Assembly (NCBI RefSeq): GCF_020531905.1
Contig: NZ_JAJAWG010000004.1
Location: 62,001 to 126,000, forward strand
Origin: Deefgea salmonis
GTDB taxonomy: Bacteria; Pseudomonadota; Gammaproteobacteria; Burkholderiales; Chitinibacteraceae
Direction of reading: 5' to 3'
Length of the DNA: 64,000 nucleotides
This document shows, piece by piece, positions 36,916 to 46,103 of this stretch (position 1 is its first letter; each line of letters starts with the position of its first letter). The notes beneath the pieces are model-generated. The model was not told the DNA's origin. It worked only from the letters and a program-made list of their open reading frames with translations, and did not search any database. The translations under genes were made by a program, and so were the position numbers.

Positions 36916-37818
36916 ATGGAAATCTATCAACTTCGCACATTTGTTACCGTGGCGCAGCAGGGGCATCTTACGCAAGCCGCTGAATTGCTGCATTTATCCC
37001 AGCCGGCAGTCACGGCACAGATTAAGGCGTTGGAAGAAGAATTTGGTGTCGCACTGTTTGAGCGTTATCCCGGCGGCGTGCAACTGACAGAGGCGGGAAA
37101 ATTAATTCTGCCGGATGCTCAGCAGATTTTATCTCAAGCCCGCAGTCTGCTTTATCGGGCTAAAGCGTTGCAAAATGAACCCAAAGGTAAAGTCAGAATT
37201 GGCACAATAGGCGTACCAGGGCGTTTAAAACTGGGCCCTTGGTTGGCGCAATTGCGTGAAAGCTATCCTTTATTGACCGTGCAAACCACGCATGGGATCT
37301 CGGTGGGTATCTTGAACGAAGTACGCAAAAAAATGCTCGATGCTGGGTTTTATTTGGGTCGAAACCCGTACCAAAATGTCAACACTGTGCCATTGAGTGA
37401 GATTGGCTTTTGTGTGGCATTGCCGCCATCGATGGCGTATTTACAAGATGCAGATTGGAAAACCTTAGGCTCGGCTTTGTGGTTGGGTTTATCGCAATTT
37501 ACCAGTCTGGCCGATATTTCCCAAGAGCTGTGGCGCAGTCAAAATATCGCCCCGAAATTAGTCGGTGAATTTGATGAAGAGGCTACGCTGCTTGAATTGA
37601 TTAAATCCGGGGTAGGGATTGCGATTTTGGCTGAGCGCACCGCGCATCGTTATGCCGCTGATGGCTCGATTGTATTGTGGCGTAATGGGGAAGTGGCGAC
37701 GCGGGCTTTGTTGCAGTTTATTTATTCGAGTGATCGAGAGAACGACCCGATGATCGACATGCTGATTAAAGCCTTGCGTACGACATGGCAGGAAGAATCA
37801 GAATGTTTTGGTCAATAG
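36916..37818 (+). CDS. LysR-family transcriptional regulator
   Basis: The 300-residue regulator has an N-terminal winged helix (residues about 2-60, including LTQAAELLHLSQPAVTAQIKALE) and an effector-binding domain from about residue 88. Being divergent from yjcH-actP, it is a good candidate for their regulator, as LysR proteins often bind the shared intergenic space. I could not fix a clear T-N11-A operator there. The domain content gives no clue to the ligand. No dedicated LysR regulator of actP is known to me in enterobacteria, so this would be a local solution. Confidence 0.88.
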   Translation: MEIYQLRTFVTVAQQGHLTQAAELLHLSQPAVTAQIKALEEEFGVALFERYPGGVQLTEAGKLILPDAQQILSQARSLLYRAKALQNEPKGKVRIGTIGVPGRLKLGPWLAQLRESYPLLTVQTTHGISVGILNEVRKKMLDAGFYLGRNPYQNVNTVPLSEIGFCVALPPSMAYLQDADWKTLGSALWLGLSQFTSLADISQELWRSQNIAPKLVGEFDEEATLLELIKSGVGIAILAERTAHRYAADGSIVLWRNGEVATRALLQFIYSSDRENDPMIDMLIKALRTTWQEESECFGQ

Positions 37819-37934
37819 TAGGTATTGGTCTGTGAACTAGGTAAATATTGCTCTTTGAGCGTATACCTTGAGTTGTTTTTAGTTTGTGGCGATAGGCATG
37901 GCTGAGTTGAGCGCGATTGTTGATGTGGAAAATA

Positions 37935-37963
37935 ACAAAAACCCCGCTAAGGATAGCGGGGTT
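37935..37963 (-). terminator. intrinsic terminator of rpmB-rpmG
   Basis: On the minus strand, the stem AACCCCGCTA/TAGCGGGGTT is followed by TTTGTTATT, about 25 bases past the rpmG stop. Confidence 0.85.
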
Positions 37964-37989
37964 CTCGAGTATGGCGTCACTGCACTGAA

Positions 37990-38145
37990 TTACTTCAGTT
38001 TAGTTTCTTTGTAGATCACATGTTTACGAACAACAGGATCGAACTTCTTGATTTCCATTTTTTCTGGCATGGTACGTTTGTTCTTGGTCGTGGTGTAGAA
38101 ATGACCTGTACCAGCAGAAGATTCTAGCTTGATTTTATCACGCAT
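37990..38145 (-). CDS. rpmG: 50S ribosomal protein L33
   Basis: This 51-residue basic protein reads [20 protein letters not shown] at its start and ends IYKETKLK, the standard bacterial L33. It lacks the CxxC pairs of the zinc-binding paralogue, which is the usual proteobacterial form. It lies 17 bases after rpmB in the same transcript, the common rpmB-rpmG pair, and is followed by a terminator. Confidence 0.97.
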   Translation of the reverse strand: MRDKIKLESSAGTGHFYTTTKNKRTMPEKMEIKKFDPVVRKHVIYKETKLK

Positions 38146-38162
38146 GATTTATAGTCCTTAGC

Positions 38163-38396
38163 TTACAGTTCGCCGCGCGCGCGCAGATCTGCCAAAACCA
38201 CATCGATGCCGTTCTTATCAATGGTGCGCAGAGCTGCGGTCGAAACGCGCAAGCGGATAAAGCAGTTTTCGCTCTCAACCCAAAACCGGCGGGATTGCAG
38301 GTTCGGTAGGAAGCGGCGTTTAGTTCTGTTATTGGCGTGGGAAACGTTATTCCCTGTCATTGGGCCTTTGCCCGTGACTACACATACTCGTGCCAT
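38163..38396 (-). CDS. rpmB: 50S ribosomal protein L28
   Basis: The 77-residue L28 begins [20 protein letters not shown] and contains [13 protein letters not shown] and the C-terminal ADLRARGEL, as in other proteobacteria. I chose the ATG at 38396, with AGGA seven bases upstream, over 38432, which would put the start downstream of the -10 box with almost no leader. It is the first gene of the rpmB-rpmG operon. Confidence 0.97.
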   Translation of the reverse strand: MARVCVVTGKGPMTGNNVSHANNRTKRRFLPNLQSRRFWVESENCFIRLRVSTAALRTIDKNGIDVVLADLRARGEL

Positions 38397-38433
38397 GATT
38401 CTGTCCTGACGTTCGGAACTGGAAAAGTCCACG

Positions 38434-38463
38434 TTTATATCACAAAGTGAAGATTCGATTCAA
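38434..38463 (-). promoter_or_regulatory. promoter of rpmB-rpmG
   Basis: On the minus strand, TTGAAT (38458-38463) and TATAAA (38434-38439) are 18 bases apart, and the -10 box lies 37 bases before the rpmB start codon. Confidence 0.6.
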
Positions 38464-38547
38464 GTCCATTAATAAAAAAACTCCAGACTTTAGTCGCTGA
38501 AGTGACTGATTTACAACATAATGCATCGCGAAAATGCTCAGGCGACA

Positions 38548-40947
38548 TTATTCACTGATTGGTGGCGCAAGTACAGTCCGGTTGCCATTTGTTTCCATAG
38601 AACTGACTAATCCGACACTTTCCATTTGCTCAATCAAGCGCGCTGCGCGATTGTAACCAATACGCAGTTGCCGCTGTACCGATGAAATCGATGCGCGGCG
38701 GCTTTTAAGTACAAAAGCCACCGCCTCATCATACAGCGCATCCGCTTCGCCAGCATCGGCATTCCCGCTACTGCCTGCGGCGGATTCAGCATCAAAGCCG
38801 CCGTTTAAAATGCCATCAATATAATTGGGTTCACCTAAAGATTTTAGGTAATCAACCACATGATGGACTTCATCATCGGCAACAAATGCACCGTGAATTC
38901 GGAGTGGATAGCCAGAGCCCGGTGGTAAAAATAACATATCACCTTGCCCGAGCAAGGCTTCGGCGCCCATTTGATCCAAAATGGTTCGGCTATCGATTTT
39001 ACTTGAAACTTGAAACGCCAATCGCGTTGGAATATTGGCCTTGATTAAACCGGTAATCACGTCGACGGACGGGCGCTGGGTCGCCAAAATTAAATGTATC
39101 CCTGCGGCACGGGCTTTTTGCGCTAAGCGGGCGATGAGTTCCTCAATTTTTTTACCGGCGACCATCATTAAATCGGCAAATTCATCAACGACAACGACAA
39201 TAAAAGGTAAATGTTCTAGCCGCTCAGGATCGTCCGGGGTGAGGCTAAATGGATTGGTGAGGTGTTTACCGGCTTTTTCGGCGTCTTTGATCTTTTGATT
39301 GTAACCCGCAAGATTACGCACGCCCATCGCGCTGAGTAGGCGGTAACGTTTTTCCATTTCCGCAACACACCAATTGAGTGCATTGGCGGCAAGCTTCATA
39401 TCGGTAACGACTGGCGCGAGTAAATGCGGAATGCCTTCGTAGATGGATAACTCCAGCATTTTGGGGTCGATCATAATAAAGCGCACTTCGTCTGGCGTGG
39501 CTTTGTAGACCAAGGACAAAATCATCGCATTCACGCCGACCGATTTCCCTGAGCCGGTCGTTCCTGCCACCAACATATGCGGCGCCTTACCTAGATCGGT
39601 GACAATCGGTTTGCCAGTAATGTCTTTACCGAGCGCAATCGTCAGTTTGCTACTCATATCGTGATACGGCTCGCTAGATAAAATCTCGGAAAGACGAATC
39701 ATTTGCCGCGTCGGGTTGGGGAGTTCCAAGCCCATATAGGTTTTGCCGGGAATGGTTTCCACTACACGAATGGAGACCAAGCCCAGTGCCCGCGCCAAAT
39801 CTTTCATTAAATTCACAATTTGCGAGCCTTTCACGCCAACGGCAGGCTCGATTTCATAGCGGGTAATCACTGGGCCAGGGTAAGCGGCGACAATTTTAAC
39901 CTCGACATTAAAATCGGCCAATTTGCGTTCAATCAGCCTCGACGTAAATTCCAGCGTTTCTTTGCTAATGGTTTCTTGCGATTGCAATGCGGGAGCGAGT
40001 AAGCCCAGCGCGGGGAGTGATTCATCGGTTTTGTTGCTGACATTGGCGCGTTTGATCGGGGCCGGCGGCAAATCATCTTCAGCAAATAACAAAGGCTGTG
40101 CAGCTTGCTTGGCCACTTCGGCTTGTTGTTTTTCTTGTTCTTTCTTTTCTCTCACAATGCGCTTTTCGACTTGGCGTGCAATTGGGATATCTAGTTGCGC
40201 GGGTTCAATCATCAGCGGCTCTTTACCGGCTTGCTTTTGTTTGGCGGCAACCACTTGCTCATCACGGGCTTTTTTTGTTTCGCGGCCGATGCGTCGATCT
40301 TTAGCGGCTTGGATGGCATTGAGTGCGTTGAAAAAACTATTTTCAGCGACCGTGCCGATGTTTTCCATCACATTGAACCAAGACAGCCCAGTAAATAATG
40401 AAACGCCAAAACCAAAGAGGGTAATTAAAAATAAGGTGGCACCACTAAAGCCAAGGCTAAGCGTCATCCAACTGGCTACCGTTAAGCCCAACATGCCACC
40501 GGGAACATAAGGCAGCGGGGCGCTTAAAGAATGCAGTCGCAAAGCTTCAAAAGCGCTACTGGCGATGAGCATCAGGCAAAAACCGCTGCAGGCTAAAAAA
40601 ACCACGGGGCGTGACGATTCGGCGACGCGATCAATACGGCGATAGCCCCATAAAATGGCGGCCAAGCAAAACACCGTCCACCACCAAGCCGAAAAACCAA
40701 AGGTATACAGCAGCACATCGGATAGCCAAGCGCCCAAACTGCCGCCACGATTATAAATTTTGGCTTCAGTGGCGCTGTGCGACCAACCTGGATCGGCTTG
40801 ATGGTAGCTCGACAGTACGAGGACTAAGTAGGCGAGTAAAACGACTAAAATTAACCACCATGACTCGCGCAGTAAATTCGCCATGCCTGGCGGTAAGGCG
40901 GCACGGGTCGAGACATTGGCGACGTTTTTCTTGCGAAATAAGGGCAT
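38548..40947 (-). CDS. ftsK: DNA translocase FtsK
   Basis: The 799-residue septal DNA motor helps resolve and segregate chromosome ends at division. The N-terminal domain has about four membrane helices (about residues 25-185). A short charged, Gln/Lys-rich linker follows (about 215-300). The RecA-like motor has Walker [11 protein letters not shown] near residue 465 and Walker [11 protein letters not shown]. The C-terminal gamma winged helix ([26 protein letters not shown]) would read KOPS sites and contact XerD. The linker is much shorter than in E. coli FtsK. The start at 40947 gives MPLFRKKN; no strong ribosome site is seen. It is a single gene. Confidence 0.95.
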   Translation of the reverse strand: MPLFRKKNVANVSTRAALPPGMANLLRESWWLILVVLLAYLVLVLSSYHQADPGWSHSATEAKIYNRGGSLGAWLSDVLLYTFGFSAWWWTVFCLAAILWGYRRIDRVAESSRPVVFLACSGFCLMLIASSAFEALRLHSLSAPLPYVPGGMLGLTVASWMTLSLGFSGATLFLITLFGFGVSLFTGLSWFNVMENIGTVAENSFFNALNAIQAAKDRRIGRETKKARDEQVVAAKQKQAGKEPLMIEPAQLDIPIARQVEKRIVREKKEQEKQQAEVAKQAAQPLLFAEDDLPPAPIKRANVSNKTDESLPALGLLAPALQSQETISKETLEFTSRLIERKLADFNVEVKIVAAYPGPVITRYEIEPAVGVKGSQIVNLMKDLARALGLVSIRVVETIPGKTYMGLELPNPTRQMIRLSEILSSEPYHDMSSKLTIALGKDITGKPIVTDLGKAPHMLVAGTTGSGKSVGVNAMILSLVYKATPDEVRFIMIDPKMLELSIYEGIPHLLAPVVTDMKLAANALNWCVAEMEKRYRLLSAMGVRNLAGYNQKIKDAEKAGKHLTNPFSLTPDDPERLEHLPFIVVVVDEFADLMMVAGKKIEELIARLAQKARAAGIHLILATQRPSVDVITGLIKANIPTRLAFQVSSKIDSRTILDQMGAEALLGQGDMLFLPPGSGYPLRIHGAFVADDEVHHVVDYLKSLGEPNYIDGILNGGFDAESAAGSSGNADAGEADALYDEAVAFVLKSRRASISSVQRQLRIGYNRAARLIEQMESVGLVSSMETNGNRTVLAPPISE

Positions 40948-41052
40948 ATATATATCAAGGAACGAGAATCTATGGCGATTATAAGGGCAAGCTTGCGCTT
41001 TGCGGTGTGTAAATGAATCGCATTGTGATGGCAATCATCACAATTGAAACAT

Positions 41053-41793
41053 TTAAATTAAATATCTTTTCTGCCAAGTTAGGTAATGTTGATAACTGGT
41101 TTCACAAAAGATTTCTTTATTCTCAAAGTCAGCAGGGTACAGTGCCGGAAAAACATGGTAGTGCACGACAGGATTGGGACTGGTAAAAATGGCGAATATT
41201 TTTTGCAACAGGCTTTCATTAGCATGCCATTCAAAGCTGATTTGCGCTTCATGATGTAAAAACACCGGCACAATCGGCGTGTTGGTGGCGAAGGCAACTG
41301 CAAAAGCGCCAAACTGAAAGCGCTCTGCCAATAGCCGGCCGTGACATCCGCCTTCGGGAAAGATCGCGATATTGTCACCGGCGTTGACGGCTGCAATCAG
41401 CTCAGCCAAAGCCGCTTGCCGTGAGGCTTTGTCTTCTCGGCGTACAAATAAAGTACCTGCCGCTATGGCAATTTTGCCCACTAAAAACCAATCACGAACT
41501 TCGATTTTGGCCAAGCTGCGCACCTTAAATAAGGCCGGAATGCCCACGTCTTCGAGTGCCGATGGATGATTGGCGATTAAAATATATTGTGCTGGCAAGG
41601 GCGCGTGCTGATGTAAGCGCAATTGCACACCTAAGGCGCGAACAAAGCAGCGGCACCATGCTTGAAATAAACGCGGATAAATGGCGTGAATGAGGGCGTG
41701 TGGTAACGCGGCAAGCAACAGCATCAGCAATGTAAACAGCAGTAAATCCAATACTGCAATGCTGCGTATGAGGACGCGAATCAGCCAAAGCAT
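41053..41793 (-). CDS. PlsC-type lysophospholipid acyltransferase
   Basis: The 246-residue membrane-bound acyltransferase of the PlsC/LPLAT family would acylate lysophosphatidic acid or a related lysolipid. Residues about 8-32 are hydrophobic. Motif I reads NHPSALED (His76), where the usual HX4D aspartate position holds Glu81 and an Asp follows at 82. Motif III is FPEGG near residue 139, in place of the common FPEGTRS. The gene stands alone between ftsK and motC. The altered motif I could mean a shifted active site or a divergent subfamily. Activity should therefore not be taken for granted. Confidence 0.82.
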   Translation of the reverse strand: MLWLIRVLIRSIAVLDLLLFTLLMLLLAALPHALIHAIYPRLFQAWCRCFVRALGVQLRLHQHAPLPAQYILIANHPSALEDVGIPALFKVRSLAKIEVRDWFLVGKIAIAAGTLFVRREDKASRQAALAELIAAVNAGDNIAIFPEGGCHGRLLAERFQFGAFAVAFATNTPIVPVFLHHEAQISFEWHANESLLQKIFAIFTSPNPVVHYHVFPALYPADFENKEIFCETSYQHYLTWQKRYLI

Positions 41794-42041
41794 GGCATAC
41801 CTTAAGTCAATATTCGGTTTTAACTATAGGCGATAGTAAGGTAAGAAGAAAAAACAACGCTGCTTGGCTCAGTGCAATATTGAATTGCTGACTGATATTG
41901 ATGGGTGATATTCAGATTTTGTATGGATAGCATACCGCGCTCGTCACGAATGGCCGTAGTACATGACTCATGCCGTAGGCACATAAACCATTAGTATCTA
42001 TGGGTATGTCTATGTGGCCCTTTTTTATTAAAGCTTGGAGT

Positions 42042-42118
42042 GATATACCTAGGGTCTACTAATGTTTGGGTTTGCGCCGCGCTAGATCGATTTTCTCGGC
42101 AAACCAAACGTCAATAGA
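42042..42118. repeat. palindromic intergenic repeat family 1, copy C (complete)
   Basis: The left arm contains GTTTGGGTTTGC (42064-42075) and the right arm GCAAACCAAAC (42099-42109), near-perfect inverted repeats around a GCGCCGCG core. The outer flanks AGGGTCTACTAATG and CGTCAATAGAGCCT continue the symmetry. The right arm shares AAACCAAACGTCAA with copies A and B. Confidence 0.6.
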
Positions 42119-42135
42119 GCCTCGTCATGTGTGGC

Positions 42136-42879
42136 TTAGTGATGCAAGAAACCAGCAAGTTTATTCTCTAGCAAACGGGGATTTTCACCATTGGCGATGG
42201 TGACCAGCCCTTCGGCGACCATTTCGCGGCGTCGCACTTCGAGCAAAATATAGTGCTTTAATTTATTGGCCACGGGTAAGAAAAACATATTGGCGGCGCC
42301 AACGCCATAAATCGTTGCCACAAAAGCCACTGCAATGCCGGCGCCTAATTTGGACGGATCAGATAGATTTTCCATCACATGAATCAGCCCCAAAACGGCA
42401 CCTAAAATGCCAAACGTCGGAGAATAACCACCCGCCGCTTCCCAGATTTTAGCCGCGGCGCGCGCTTGATCTTCGTAAGCGTCAATATCAAGCTCCATCG
42501 CCCGGCGGATGGTTTCGGGCTCGGCACCATCGACGACCATTTGTAAACCACGGCGCACAAAGGGATCTTTTTCGCTATTAAAAAATGCTTCTAATGCCAG
42601 CAAACCACCGCGCCGCGCTTGTGTTGCCCAATTGACTAGGGTGGCGAGTAGTTTTTTGAAATCCATTGCCGGAGGGAAAAAAATCCAGCGCAACATTTTA
42701 ATGCCAGCAATAAAGTGGCGCATTTGCGTTTGCAGCATCACCGCACCCACCGTGCCGCCCATGACAATCAAAAAGGCGGTAAATTGCAGTAATGAGCTGA
42801 TATGGCCGCCCTCTAACCATTGGCCCAGAATAATAGCAACAAGCCCTAAAATAACGCCAAATACGCTGATTTTATCCAT
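42136..42879 (-). CDS. motC: flagellar motor stator protein MotC (MotA/PomA family)
   Basis: The 247-residue inner-membrane stator subunit has four membrane segments (about 5-25, 35-50, 145-165 and 175-195). It has the proline-containing GGYSPTFGILGAVLGLIHVM segment typical of MotC from Pseudomonas-type bacteria. It would form ion channels with a MotD/MotB-like peptidoglycan-binding subunit. That partner is not encoded next to it: its stop is followed by the palindromic repeat and then plsC. The ATG at 42879 overlaps the fliA stop (TAATG), so translation is coupled; a TTG slightly upstream is less likely. It is the last gene of the large minus-strand flagellar unit. Confidence 0.9.
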   Translation of the reverse strand: MDKISVFGVILGLVAIILGQWLEGGHISSLLQFTAFLIVMGGTVGAVMLQTQMRHFIAGIKMLRWIFFPPAMDFKKLLATLVNWATQARRGGLLALEAFFNSEKDPFVRRGLQMVVDGAEPETIRRAMELDIDAYEDQARAAAKIWEAAGGYSPTFGILGAVLGLIHVMENLSDPSKLGAGIAVAFVATIYGVGAANMFFLPVANKLKHYILLEVRRREMVAEGLVTIANGENPRLLENKLAGFLHH

Positions 42880-43619
42880 TAGCTCAGCCAATCCTTTAAT
42901 TTGCCGCGCAGGCGGGCAATCGCCTGGCTATGCAGCTGGCAAACGCGTGATTCTGAAACGCCGAGTACCGCGCCGATTTCTTTTAAATTGAGTTCTTCGT
43001 CGTAATACAGCGCCATCAACAGTTTTTCTCGTTCCGGCAACAAGCCAATACCCGCAATGAGTTGCGCGCGAAAATGAGCGTCGGTGAGTACTTGCGCTGG
43101 ATTCTGGTGTGTGTCGGCGGCATATTGATCGAGCGGATCATTGTCGCCATCTTGTTCGAAATCTTCATAATGCAATAGCTGATGGCCGCGCGCGTCGCCA
43201 AGCATGTCTTGATATTCACTGAGCGGCAGATTCATTTTTTGCGCGATTTCAGACTCTAAGGCCGCGCGGCCTAAAACTTGCTCTAATTGCACGGTCGCGC
43301 GTTCGATTTCACGCATATTGCGCCGCGCTTGGCGTGGTAACCAATCGGCGTTGCGTAATTCATCGAGCATGGCGCCGCGAATGCGTTGACTGGCAAAGGT
43401 TTCAAATTGCACACCCGCATCGGGGTCAAAATTGCGCGCAGCTTCCATTAAGCCAATTAAACCGACTTGAATTAAATCGTCAACGTCAACGCTGGCCGGC
43501 AGCCGGCTCATCATGTGATAGGCGATTTTGCGCACCAAAGGCGCGTGCTTTTCAACACGAAGATCTTCGCTGCTATTTTGGGTGCGACGATAAAGAGAGA
43601 GCGCGCGATGGGCTGACAT
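42879..43619 (-). CDS. fliA: flagellar sigma factor FliA (sigma-28)
   Basis: The 246-residue sigma-70-family factor directs RNA polymerase to late flagellar, motility and chemotaxis promoters. Region 2 lies at about 20-95, with DLIQVGLIGLMEAARNFDP. Region 3 lies at about 105-160. The region 4 helix-turn-helix (LKEIGAVLGVSESRVCQLHSQA) lies near the C-terminus. The ATG at 43619 is taken; a TTG three codons upstream is less likely. It follows the MCE-cassette lipoprotein gene by 38 bases and overlaps motC. The usual anti-sigma gene flgM is not in the window. Confidence 0.95.
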   Translation of the reverse strand: MSAHRALSLYRRTQNSSEDLRVEKHAPLVRKIAYHMMSRLPASVDVDDLIQVGLIGLMEAARNFDPDAGVQFETFASQRIRGAMLDELRNADWLPRQARRNMREIERATVQLEQVLGRAALESEIAQKMNLPLSEYQDMLGDARGHQLLHYEDFEQDGDNDPLDQYAADTHQNPAQVLTDAHFRAQLIAGIGLLPEREKLLMALYYDEELNLKEIGAVLGVSESRVCQLHSQAIARLRGKLKDWLS

Positions 43620-43657
43620 GGCATTCAATTAAGTGGCGTCTTGCTTAGTGTAGCTCA

Positions 43658-44263
43658 CTACGGTGTGTTTACGGTAAGCAGCGACGATTCTAGTTGCAAT
43701 AAAATAGTGTTTAAAGCGCGATTAAAGCCAATCACAGCTTGCTCGGGGCTGGCGTCAACGATGGCTTCGGTTTGCGTAAACTCAAAAATACGCGGTGTAT
43801 TGTGCTCGATTTGGCTTAAGGCATAACGCACGCTGAGGGTCACTCTGGGCTGCGCAGGGTTGGTTACATCGACATATATCTTTTGTAATTCACCCTCTAA
43901 GCGCCAGTTTGGCATCAGGCTACTGCCTGCTGGTAACACGGCAGTAAATAAGCCACTGGCGGCCAAGGCTTCGCGGCTCAGGTCGCTCACTTGCTGGGCC
44001 GGCGGCGCGAGAAAACCGTTGTAGGGGTCAAGGACAAAGCGCTGCGCGCTTTCACGATAAATCAACGAGGTGCTGCGGTAGGGCAAGGGCGCACGCAAAT
44101 CTTGAACTTGCAAACTGCCGTTAAAATGCGGCGTTGCTGAGCGCGCAGGGCTGGATTGGCTAGCTGGCAAAGTCGACAGTAAAAAATCCTTACGCGGCGG
44201 CTTGGTGCTGCTGCAGCCGAATAATAAGACGCTGATACAGCAAAGAGTCAGGATGGTTTTCAT
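43658..44263 (-). CDS. ABC-type transport auxiliary lipoprotein (PqiC-like)
   Basis: This 201-residue lipoprotein has a signal ending LLFGC, making Cys17 the lipidation site, so it is probably anchored in the outer membrane. The remainder matches the ABC-transport auxiliary lipoprotein family (PqiC/YmbA-like), with the region around LRAPLPYRSTSLIYRESAQRF and the GLFTAVLPAG segment. These lipoproteins work with MCE proteins to carry lipids across the periplasm. Its start overlaps the end of the MCE gene by four bases. It closes a four-gene lipid-transport cassette set between flhG and fliA. Confidence 0.88.
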   Translation of the reverse strand: MKTILTLCCISVLLFGCSSTKPPRKDFLLSTLPASQSSPARSATPHFNGSLQVQDLRAPLPYRSTSLIYRESAQRFVLDPYNGFLAPPAQQVSDLSREALAASGLFTAVLPAGSSLMPNWRLEGELQKIYVDVTNPAQPRVTLSVRYALSQIEHNTPRIFEFTQTEAIVDASPEQAVIGFNRALNTILLQLESSLLTVNTP

Positions 44264-45306
44264 GGTTTTGGCGGCGTATAGACTGGCGGCGGGTTAGAGA
44301 ATAACAACTGGCTAGGCTGTTGCTCGGCTTTGTTGAGTAATTGTTGCAGGCTCAAACTGGCGCTACTGAGTTGTTCAATCAAGGCGTCTACATCGGTTTC
44401 GCGATGGCTGCTCAGACGATCGAGCCGTTGGCTAACCCGGTCAATCCGTTGCAATGTGCTGGCAATTTGCGGGTCGGTGGCGATTTTTTTAGCGCTTTCG
44501 GCGGCAATGGCTAAATCGGCTGGCGCACTGCGCCAACCAGGTTGCGTTAGAATTTCTTGTAACGCTTGATTAGTTTGCCGTGCTTCAAGCAGTAAGGCTT
44601 GGGTTTCTTTGGCCATGCTGGCCAACGGCAATTGGCCGACGTGATCTAAAACGGTATTCATTTTTTCGCTCATGCTCAGTAAAGGCAGTGGTGCGAGTTT
44701 TTGCTCTGCGGTGAGCAGCAATTGATCGAGTCTGGCCATGGTTTGTTCAATATCGACATGCTGCATTTTGGCGATTAAGTTTTGTGTAGCGGTGACGATT
44801 TGATTGACGGTGCTGGGGCTGGACGGGATATACAGTTGTTCTGGCGTCCAAGCAATCGGCAAGGGCCGGCCGGCATTGGCACCCATGTAGTCGATTTCTA
44901 AATAACTGGTGCCAGTAACGCCTTGCGGGGCGATTTTAACGCGTAAACCCTTGGCGATCTCCGCGTCAAGGGTGGCTTGCGTTGGCGCAGGAAAACCTTT
45001 GCCACTCATCATTTCGGTATTTAAACGCGACTCGATTAAAACGTATTGATAGCGCTGTGCGCTGGGCAGTGCTTGTTGGTAGCGGGCGTAAGTAAAAGTA
45101 ATCGCGCTGATTTCTCCTACGACCACGCCGCGATAGCGTACTTTAGAGCCAATATCTAAGCCTTGTACCGACTCATTAAAGTAGGTCTCTAGCATGAATT
45201 GCTGGCGAAACCATTTGCCGCTACCGAGTGCAATCATCAGTCCGGCGGCGAGGGTAATGGCGACGAGAATAAATAAGCCTAAGCGAAAATTAGATCTTTG
45301 TTCCAT
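44260..45306 (-). CDS. MCE/MlaD-family lipid transport substrate-binding protein
   Basis: The 348-residue protein has one N-terminal membrane anchor (about residues 8-28) and an MCE domain (about 38-125), including QGLDIGSKVRYRGVVVGEI. A long helical, coiled-coil-like C-terminal part ends in a Pro-rich tail. MCE proteins form hexameric rings that shuttle phospholipids between membranes. The long C-terminal helix, longer than in E. coli MlaD (183 residues), suggests a needle- or PqiB/Mce-like tunnel extension. It begins 3 bases after the ATPase gene and overlaps the lipoprotein gene. Confidence 0.9.
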   Translation of the reverse strand: MEQRSNFRLGLFILVAITLAAGLMIALGSGKWFRQQFMLETYFNESVQGLDIGSKVRYRGVVVGEISAITFTYARYQQALPSAQRYQYVLIESRLNTEMMSGKGFPAPTQATLDAEIAKGLRVKIAPQGVTGTSYLEIDYMGANAGRPLPIAWTPEQLYIPSSPSTVNQIVTATQNLIAKMQHVDIEQTMARLDQLLLTAEQKLAPLPLLSMSEKMNTVLDHVGQLPLASMAKETQALLLEARQTNQALQEILTQPGWRSAPADLAIAAESAKKIATDPQIASTLQRIDRVSQRLDRLSSHRETDVDALIEQLSSASLSLQQLLNKAEQQPSQLLFSNPPPVYTPPKP

Positions 45307-45309
45307 GGT

Positions 45310-46101
45310 TTAGCCTTGCAAGGTTGGCTCGCTGGCGGCGCAATTGTGCGGCACGAGACGAAGTTGGCCACGGTTAAAAAAGCGATTGACGCGTTCATCA
45401 CTCGATTGTGCCAGTGCCTGTGGGGTATCAATGGCGATAATGCCTTGTGTGGATCGATCTAACATAATGGCGCGATCGGCAATGGCATGAATACTGGCCA
45501 ATTCATGGCTTACTAACACACAGGTAACGTGCTGGGTTTCGGCAATGCGGCGAATCAGTGCATCCAACTCGGCCGAGGTGAGCGGATCTAAACCAGCAGA
45601 AGGCTCGTCTAAAAATAATATTTCCGGCTCCAGCGCCATCGCCCGCGCAATCGCAGCGCGTTTTTGCATCCCACCCGAAAGCTCGGCGGGGGCATAGTCA
45701 GCAAAGGCTTCTAGTCCAACCAAGCGTAATTTAAGACGAGCAATGATTTCGATTGCTGGCGCGTCAAGTTGGCTAAAGCTTTGCAAAGGCAGCATCACAT
45801 TGTCGAGTACGCTCATTGAGCCAAATAAAGCGCCAGCTTGAAACATCGCGCCAAGATGACGCAGTATTGCCTCGCGGCCCTCGCCAATTGTGCCCACCAG
45901 CTCATTACCTGCTATCCGTATACTGCCAGCTTGTGGCGAATAAAGGCCGATCAGGTGCTTGAGCAAGGTGGATTTACCACAACCTGATCCGCCTAAAATC
46001 GCCACCACTTCACCGCGCTCAATGCTGAAGGAGACGTCTTTTAAAATAGTTCTGTTGCCATAACCACACGTTAAGCCTTGCACTTCAATTAAGGCGCTCA
46101 T
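45310..46101 (-). CDS. ABC transporter ATPase, MlaF-like
   Basis: The 263-residue ABC ATPase energises the MCE lipid transporter. Walker A is LGGSGCGKST near residue 35, the signature motif is LSGGMQKRAAIARA near 145, Walker B is ILFLDEP with the following SAGLDPLTS, and the switch His lies in VSHEL. All match MlaF/Ttg2A-type ATPases. A start at 46101 is chosen, 2 bases after the permease stop; longer in-frame starts lie inside the permease gene. The last 20 residues extend beyond the canonical domain. Confidence 0.93.
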   Translation of the reverse strand: MSALIEVQGLTCGYGNRTILKDVSFSIERGEVVAILGGSGCGKSTLLKHLIGLYSPQAGSIRIAGNELVGTIGEGREAILRHLGAMFQAGALFGSMSVLDNVMLPLQSFSQLDAPAIEIIARLKLRLVGLEAFADYAPAELSGGMQKRAAIARAMALEPEILFLDEPSAGLDPLTSAELDALIRRIAETQHVTCVLVSHELASIHAIADRAIMLDRSTQGIIAIDTPQALAQSSDERVNRFFNRGQLRLVPHNCAASEPTLQG

Positions 46102-46103
46102 TA

